From Klebsiella ornithinolytica NBRC 105727 = ATCC 31898 (GTDB lineage Bacteria; Pseudomonadota; Gammaproteobacteria; Enterobacterales; Enterobacteriaceae): a stretch of 64,000 nt of DNA. The position numbers and the translations under genes were made by a program. This document shows positions 59,878 through 64,000 of this stretch, piece by piece; within the stretch, counting starts at the first letter, position 1, and every line of letters begins with the position of its first letter. The stretch covers positions 124,001-188,000 of the forward strand of contig NZ_BCYR01000002.1 in NCBI RefSeq assembly GCF_001598295.1, in the 5' to 3' direction. The notes under the pieces were generated by a model, which saw only the letters and a list, made by a program, of their open reading frames with translations, was not told the DNA's origin and did not search any database.

Positions 59878-61218
59878 TTAGCGCACCATACACGGACGCT
59901 TATTATCAAACGTCCAGTTCGGGATCAGATACTGCATTGCCATCGCATCGTCACGCGCGCCCAGCCCGTGCTTTTTATATAGCTCATTCGCCTGCATCAC
60001 GCGGTCCATATCCAGCTCAACGCCGAGGCCCGGAGCGGTGGGCACCTGCACCATACCACCTTTGATCTCAAAAGGTTGTCGGGTCAATCGTTGATTCCCT
60101 TCCTGCCAGATCCAGTGGGTATCGATGGCGGTAATGTTGCCTGGCGCCGCCGCCGCAACGTGGGTGAACATCGCCAGCGAGATATCGAAATGGTTGTTGG
60201 AGTGCGAGCCCCAGGTCAAACCAAATTCATGGCACATCTGCGCCACGCGAACCGATCCCTGCATGGTCCAGAAGTGCGGATCCGCCAGCGGAATGTCCAC
60301 CGATTGCAGAGACAACGTATGTCCCATCTGACGCCAGTCGGTGGCAATCATATTGGTGGCCGTCGGCAGGCCGGTGGCACGACGGAACTCCGCCATCACT
60401 TCGCGGCCCGAGAAGCCCTGTTCAGCGCCGCAGGGATCTTCCGCATAGGCCAGCACGCCTTTCAGCTGTTTGCCAATTTTGATGGCTTCATCCAGGCGCC
60501 AGGCGCCGTTGGGATCGAGCGTCACGCGCGCCTGCGGGAAACGTTTAGCCAGCGCCACAATCGACTCCGCCTCTTCTTCACCCGCCAGCACGCCGCCTTT
60601 GAGTTTGAAATCGTTGAAGCCATATTTTTCGTAGGCCGCCTCCGCCAGACGCACGACGGCGTCCGGCGTCATAGCCTCTTCATGACGAAGCCGGTACCAG
60701 TCGCACTTCTCATCGCTCTGACTTTGATAGGCCAGCGGCGTGGCATGACGGTTACCGACGAAGAACAGGTAGCCCAGCATTTCGACTTCGCTACGCTGTT
60801 GGCCATCGCCCAGCAGAGAGGCGACGTTGACGCCCAGATGCTGCCCCAGCAGATCCAGCAGCGCGGCCTCAATCCCGGTGACAACGTGAATGGTGGTACG
60901 CAGATCAAAAGTTTGCAACCCGCGGCCGCCGGCGTCGCGGTCGGCAAAGCGGCCGCGTACCGCCCCGAGGACGTTTTTATACTCGCCGAGCGCTTTCCCG
61001 ACGACCAGCTCAGCGGCCTCTTCCAGCGTCTGGCGGATTTTCTCTCCGCCGGGGATTTCCCCTACGCCGGTATGGCCTGAGTTATCTTTGATAATCACAA
61101 TATTGCGGGTGAAATACGGGGCATGGGCTCCGCTAAGATTCATCAGCATACTGTCGTGGCCGGCAACCGGAATAACCTGCATCGCGGTGACGACGGGGGT
61201 AGAAAACTGCGTGGTCAT
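59878..61218 (-). CDS. gudD: GudD, glucarate dehydratase
   Basis: 446-residue enolase-superfamily enzyme that turns D-glucarate (and L-idarate) into 5-keto-4-deoxy-D-glucarate. Motifs include [16 protein letters not shown], the metal ligands VTLDPNGAW and [10 protein letters not shown], and [13 protein letters not shown] with the catalytic His. It matches E. coli GudD closely, ending DNKRPCMVR. It is 15 bp after gudX. Confidence 0.97.
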   Translation of the reverse strand: MTTQFSTPVVTAMQVIPVAGHDSMLMNLSGAHAPYFTRNIVIIKDNSGHTGVGEIPGGEKIRQTLEEAAELVVGKALGEYKNVLGAVRGRFADRDAGGRGLQTFDLRTTIHVVTGIEAALLDLLGQHLGVNVASLLGDGQQRSEVEMLGYLFFVGNRHATPLAYQSQSDEKCDWYRLRHEEAMTPDAVVRLAEAAYEKYGFNDFKLKGGVLAGEEEAESIVALAKRFPQARVTLDPNGAWRLDEAIKIGKQLKGVLAYAEDPCGAEQGFSGREVMAEFRRATGLPTATNMIATDWRQMGHTLSLQSVDIPLADPHFWTMQGSVRVAQMCHEFGLTWGSHSNNHFDISLAMFTHVAAAAPGNITAIDTHWIWQEGNQRLTRQPFEIKGGMVQVPTAPGLGVELDMDRVMQANELYKKHGLGARDDAMAMQYLIPNWTFDNKRPCMVR

Positions 61219-61233
61219 GATGAAATCCTTTTG

Positions 61234-62592
61234 TTATTGATTGGCGACAGCGGTGCGGCCGAACACGGGACGCTTGCGGTCAAATTTCCAGCCGGGGATC
61301 AGATACTGCATCGGCACCGCGTCATTACGCGCGCCTCCCGGCAGCGCCTGATAGGCTTGATGGGCTTTTTGCACCTGCGCCCAGTCCAGCTCGATACCAA
61401 GGCCTGGCGCATCCGGTACGGCAATCTTGCCGTTCTCAATCTGCAGCGGATTTTTGGTCAGACGACAGTCGCCTTCCTGCCAGATCCAGTGAGTATCAAT
61501 TGCCGTCGGGTTGCCCGGCGCGGCGGCGCCTACGTGAGTAAACATCGCCAGTGAAATGTCAAAGTGGTTGTTCGAGTGACAACCCCATGTCAACCCCCAG
61601 TCATCACACAGCTGGGCGACTCGCACCGCGCCGGAGAGCGTCCAGAAGTGCGGATCGGCTAAGGGAATGTCTACCGCGTTGAGCATCACCGCGTGCCCCA
61701 TTTCCCGCCAGTTGGTGGCAATCATATTGGTGGCGACCGGTAGCCCGGTGGCACGACGAAATTCCGCCATCACCTCCCGCCCGGAGAAGCCCTGCTCGGC
61801 GCCGCACGGATCTTCCGCATAGGTCAACACATCCTGCAGGCCCTTGCACAGTTCAATCGCCTCATCCAGCAGCCAGGCGCCGTTCGGGTCGACCGTAATA
61901 CGCGCATCCGGGAAGCGTTTTTTCAGCGCGCGTGCGCTCTCTATTTCCTGCTCGCCGGGCAAAACACCGCCCTTAAGTTTGAAATCTTTAAAGCCGTAGC
62001 GATCTTGCGCGGCCTCGGCAAGTCGCACCAGCGCAGCGCTGTTCATCGCTTCCTGATGGCGCAGGTGGTACCACTCATGATGCCCAGGGGTAGCGTCCAG
62101 ATAAGGGAGATCCGTTTTATTTCGATCGCCGATATAAAAGAGATAGCCCAGCACGGTGACCGCATCACGCTGTTTACCTGGTCCCAGCAGTTCGCAAACC
62201 GGGACATTAAGCGCTTTACCTAGCAGATCCAGCAGCGCGGCCTCCAGCGCCGCGACCGCGTTGACCCGCAGCTCAAAGGTCCAGGCCCCCTTGCCAAAGG
62301 TGTCAAAATCCGCCGCCTGGTTGCCTTTATGTACCTGCTGAACCACGTTATTCAGACGGGCGACCTCTTTTCCCAGCACCAGCGGAATAGCGTCCACCAG
62401 CGTCTGATAAATAACGTCACCGCCGGGCGCCTCGCCGACGCCGGTATTCCCCGCATTGTCGGTCAGTACCACGATATTACGGGTAAACCAGGCACTATGC
62501 GCCCCGCCGATGTTCAGCAGCATGCTGTCGTGACCGGCCACCGGAATGACTTTCATATCGACAATCGTCGGACTGGATTGAGTGTTCATCAT
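61234..62592 (-). CDS. gudX: GudX, glucarate dehydratase-related protein
   Basis: 452-residue paralogue of GudD. The same enolase motifs are visible ([46 protein letters not shown]). It ends DRKRPVFGR and a short tail of 7 residues beyond E. coli GudX. In E. coli the activity on glucarate is low. The start overlaps the gudP stop by one base; a second ATG one codon on would also serve. Confidence 0.95.
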   Translation of the reverse strand: MMNTQSSPTIVDMKVIPVAGHDSMLLNIGGAHSAWFTRNIVVLTDNAGNTGVGEAPGGDVIYQTLVDAIPLVLGKEVARLNNVVQQVHKGNQAADFDTFGKGAWTFELRVNAVAALEAALLDLLGKALNVPVCELLGPGKQRDAVTVLGYLFYIGDRNKTDLPYLDATPGHHEWYHLRHQEAMNSAALVRLAEAAQDRYGFKDFKLKGGVLPGEQEIESARALKKRFPDARITVDPNGAWLLDEAIELCKGLQDVLTYAEDPCGAEQGFSGREVMAEFRRATGLPVATNMIATNWREMGHAVMLNAVDIPLADPHFWTLSGAVRVAQLCDDWGLTWGCHSNNHFDISLAMFTHVGAAAPGNPTAIDTHWIWQEGDCRLTKNPLQIENGKIAVPDAPGLGIELDWAQVQKAHQAYQALPGGARNDAVPMQYLIPGWKFDRKRPVFGRTAVANQ

Positions 62593-63944
62593 TAGCGCTC
62601 CGCGACCGGTTTAAGCTCAATGCGTTTGATATCGCCCACCAGCACCAGATAGCTCAGTACCGCCACCAGCGCATGCACCCCGACGTAAATCAGCGCGCCG
62701 TTGAATGAGCCCGTCGTTCCGACGATGTAACCAATCGCAATTGGCGTCACGATGCCGGAGATATTGCCGAACATATTGAACAAGCCGCCCGACAGACCGC
62801 TGATCTCTTTCGGCGCGGTATCGGCCATCACTGCCCAGCCGAGGGCGCCAATCCCTTTGCCGAAGAAGGCCAGCGCCATAAAGCCGATAATCATCCACTC
62901 CACGTTAACGTAGTTACAGAACACCATAACCATCGACATCAGCATGCCTGCCACAATCGGGGTTTTACGGGCAATATTGAGCGAGCCGGTGCGACGCATT
63001 AACCAGTCGGAGATAATTCCGCCCAGCACACCGCCAGCAAAACCGCAGATTGCCGGCACCGAGGCGACAAATCCGGCCTTCAGAATCGACATGCCGCGCG
63101 CCTGCACCAGGTAGACCGGGAACCAGGTGATAAAGAAGTAGGTCAACGCGTTGATGCAGTACTGACCGATATAGATCCCGACCATCATCCGGGAGCCAAT
63201 CAGCTGTTTGATCTGCCCCCATTTTTCGCTAAGCGGGACTTTTCGGCTATTTTTCTTCTGATCCATGTTGATCAGCGCGCCGCCTTCGGCAATATACTCC
63301 AGCTCTTTTTTGTTTACGCCGGGATGCTGGTTCGGTTCATGGATGACTTTCAGCCATACAAAACTGATGACAATCCCCAGCCCTCCCATAAAGAAGAAGA
63401 CATGCGACCAGCCCACTTCATGGGTTAACCAGCCCATGATGGGCGCGAAGATCACGGTGGCAAAGTATTGCGCGGAGTTGAATATCGCCACCGCGGTTCC
63501 TCTTTCCTGCGCCGGGAACCAGGCCGCGACGATTCGGCTGTTGCCTGGGAACGAGGGCGCTTCCGCCAGCCCGACCAGAAATCGCAGGGTAAACAGCGCG
63601 ATAATAATACCGAAGCCGCTAAAGATATCGACGAAGCCCTGCAAGAGGGTAAACATCGACCAGATGAAGATAGACCAAAAATAGACCCGTTTTGAACCGA
63701 AGCGGTCCAGCAACCATCCGCCGGGGATCTGACCGATAACGTAGGCCCATGAGAACGCGGAAAAAACGTAGCCCATACCCACCGCGTCCAGGCCAATATC
63801 CTTGGCCATTTCCGAACCGGCTATCGACAGCGTTGCGCGGTCACCGTAGTTGAAAGAGGTGACGATAAACAACATCACCACTATCCAGTAGCGGGCATTG
63901 GTGCGTTTTTCCGCGCCGCTAGCCGCCTGACTTAATGTACTCAT
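62592..63944 (-). CDS. gudP: GudP, D-glucarate/galactarate MFS transporter
   Basis: 450-residue major facilitator of the anion-cation symporter family with 12 membrane segments. The MFS loop motif [16 protein letters not shown] lies near residue 76. First gene of gudPXD-garK with AGGAG 8 bp before the ATG. The 56 bp to the window edge hold a small palindrome CATTCTGAATG (63980-63990), a possible regulator site (CdaR in E. coli) but not assigned. Confidence 0.95.
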   Translation of the reverse strand: MSTLSQAASGAEKRTNARYWIVVMLFIVTSFNYGDRATLSIAGSEMAKDIGLDAVGMGYVFSAFSWAYVIGQIPGGWLLDRFGSKRVYFWSIFIWSMFTLLQGFVDIFSGFGIIIALFTLRFLVGLAEAPSFPGNSRIVAAWFPAQERGTAVAIFNSAQYFATVIFAPIMGWLTHEVGWSHVFFFMGGLGIVISFVWLKVIHEPNQHPGVNKKELEYIAEGGALINMDQKKNSRKVPLSEKWGQIKQLIGSRMMVGIYIGQYCINALTYFFITWFPVYLVQARGMSILKAGFVASVPAICGFAGGVLGGIISDWLMRRTGSLNIARKTPIVAGMLMSMVMVFCNYVNVEWMIIGFMALAFFGKGIGALGWAVMADTAPKEISGLSGGLFNMFGNISGIVTPIAIGYIVGTTGSFNGALIYVGVHALVAVLSYLVLVGDIKRIELKPVAER

Positions 63945-64000
63945 TGTTGCACTCCTGAATCATAGCCGTTAGCTACGTTCATTCTGAATGGCACAACCTG

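Noticed and set aside
60076-61080. 334-codon plus-strand frame opposite gudD
   Set aside because: Shadow of gudD; no ribosome site, no family resemblance.

Overview
The window is chromosomal DNA of an enterobacterium. Gene content and order (hyc-hyp-fhlA, truncated mutS/rpoS, nlpD-pcm-surE-truD, ispDF-ftsB, cysDNC with an adjacent cysG, cysJIH, queD/queE, eno-pyrG-mazG-relA-rlmD-barA, gud) match the E. coli region near 61 min. The cysG copy next to cysD, a mop-type molybdate-binding gene after fhlA, GC-rich codon use and REP/ERIC repeats point to Klebsiella (including Raoultella). The genus is an inference; no 16S gene is present.

Layout. 1-12.5 kb: formate hydrogenlyase operon hycABCDEFG (minus strand; hycG is cut by the window edge), divergent from hypABCDE-fhlA, with sigma54 promoters, an IHF site and FhlA-type palindromes between them. 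12.6-24 kb: a metal-acquisition stretch with mop, sitABCD (Mn/Fe ABC importer), ygbA, a SelW-like gene and the haem-uptake operon hmuRSTUV; Fur-like boxes and an MntR-like box lie upstream of sit and hmu. 24-25.3 kb: the most unusual locus. mutS survives only as its first 14 codons and rpoS only as its first 94 codons. Everything that normally lies between them has been replaced by about 1 kb carrying a Fic-domain gene and a convergent small gene that resembles an antitoxin. The small gene is also fused in frame to the rpoS remnant. 25.4-31.1 kb: nlpD, pcm, surE, truD, ispF, ispD, ftsB, ygbE. 31.1-41.2 kb: sulfate assimilation, cysC-cysN-cysD-cysG and cysH-cysI-cysJ, with iap between them and no CRISPR-Cas. 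41.7-47.8 kb: queD and queE (queuosine), a stand-alone NAD(P)-binding reductase, and a nanE-PTS pair divergent from an RpiR-family regulator. 47.8-58.6 kb: eno, pyrG, mazG, relA, rlmD (no mazEF) and barA. 58.7-63.9 kb: D-glucarate operon gudP-gudX-gudD-garK.

How the genes work together. The left arm makes and matures hydrogenase 3 under FhlA control. sit and hmu supply Mn/Fe and haem. The cys genes take sulfate to sulfide and make sirohaem for CysI. gudPXD-garK imports glucarate, dehydrates it, and phosphorylates the glycerate produced downstream. The nanE-PTS-regulator unit probably feeds an amino sugar (ManNAc-type) into metabolism. The mutS/rpoS replacement predicts a mismatch-repair-deficient, sigma-S-deficient strain unless intact copies exist elsewhere. 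The other genes in the window all look full length.
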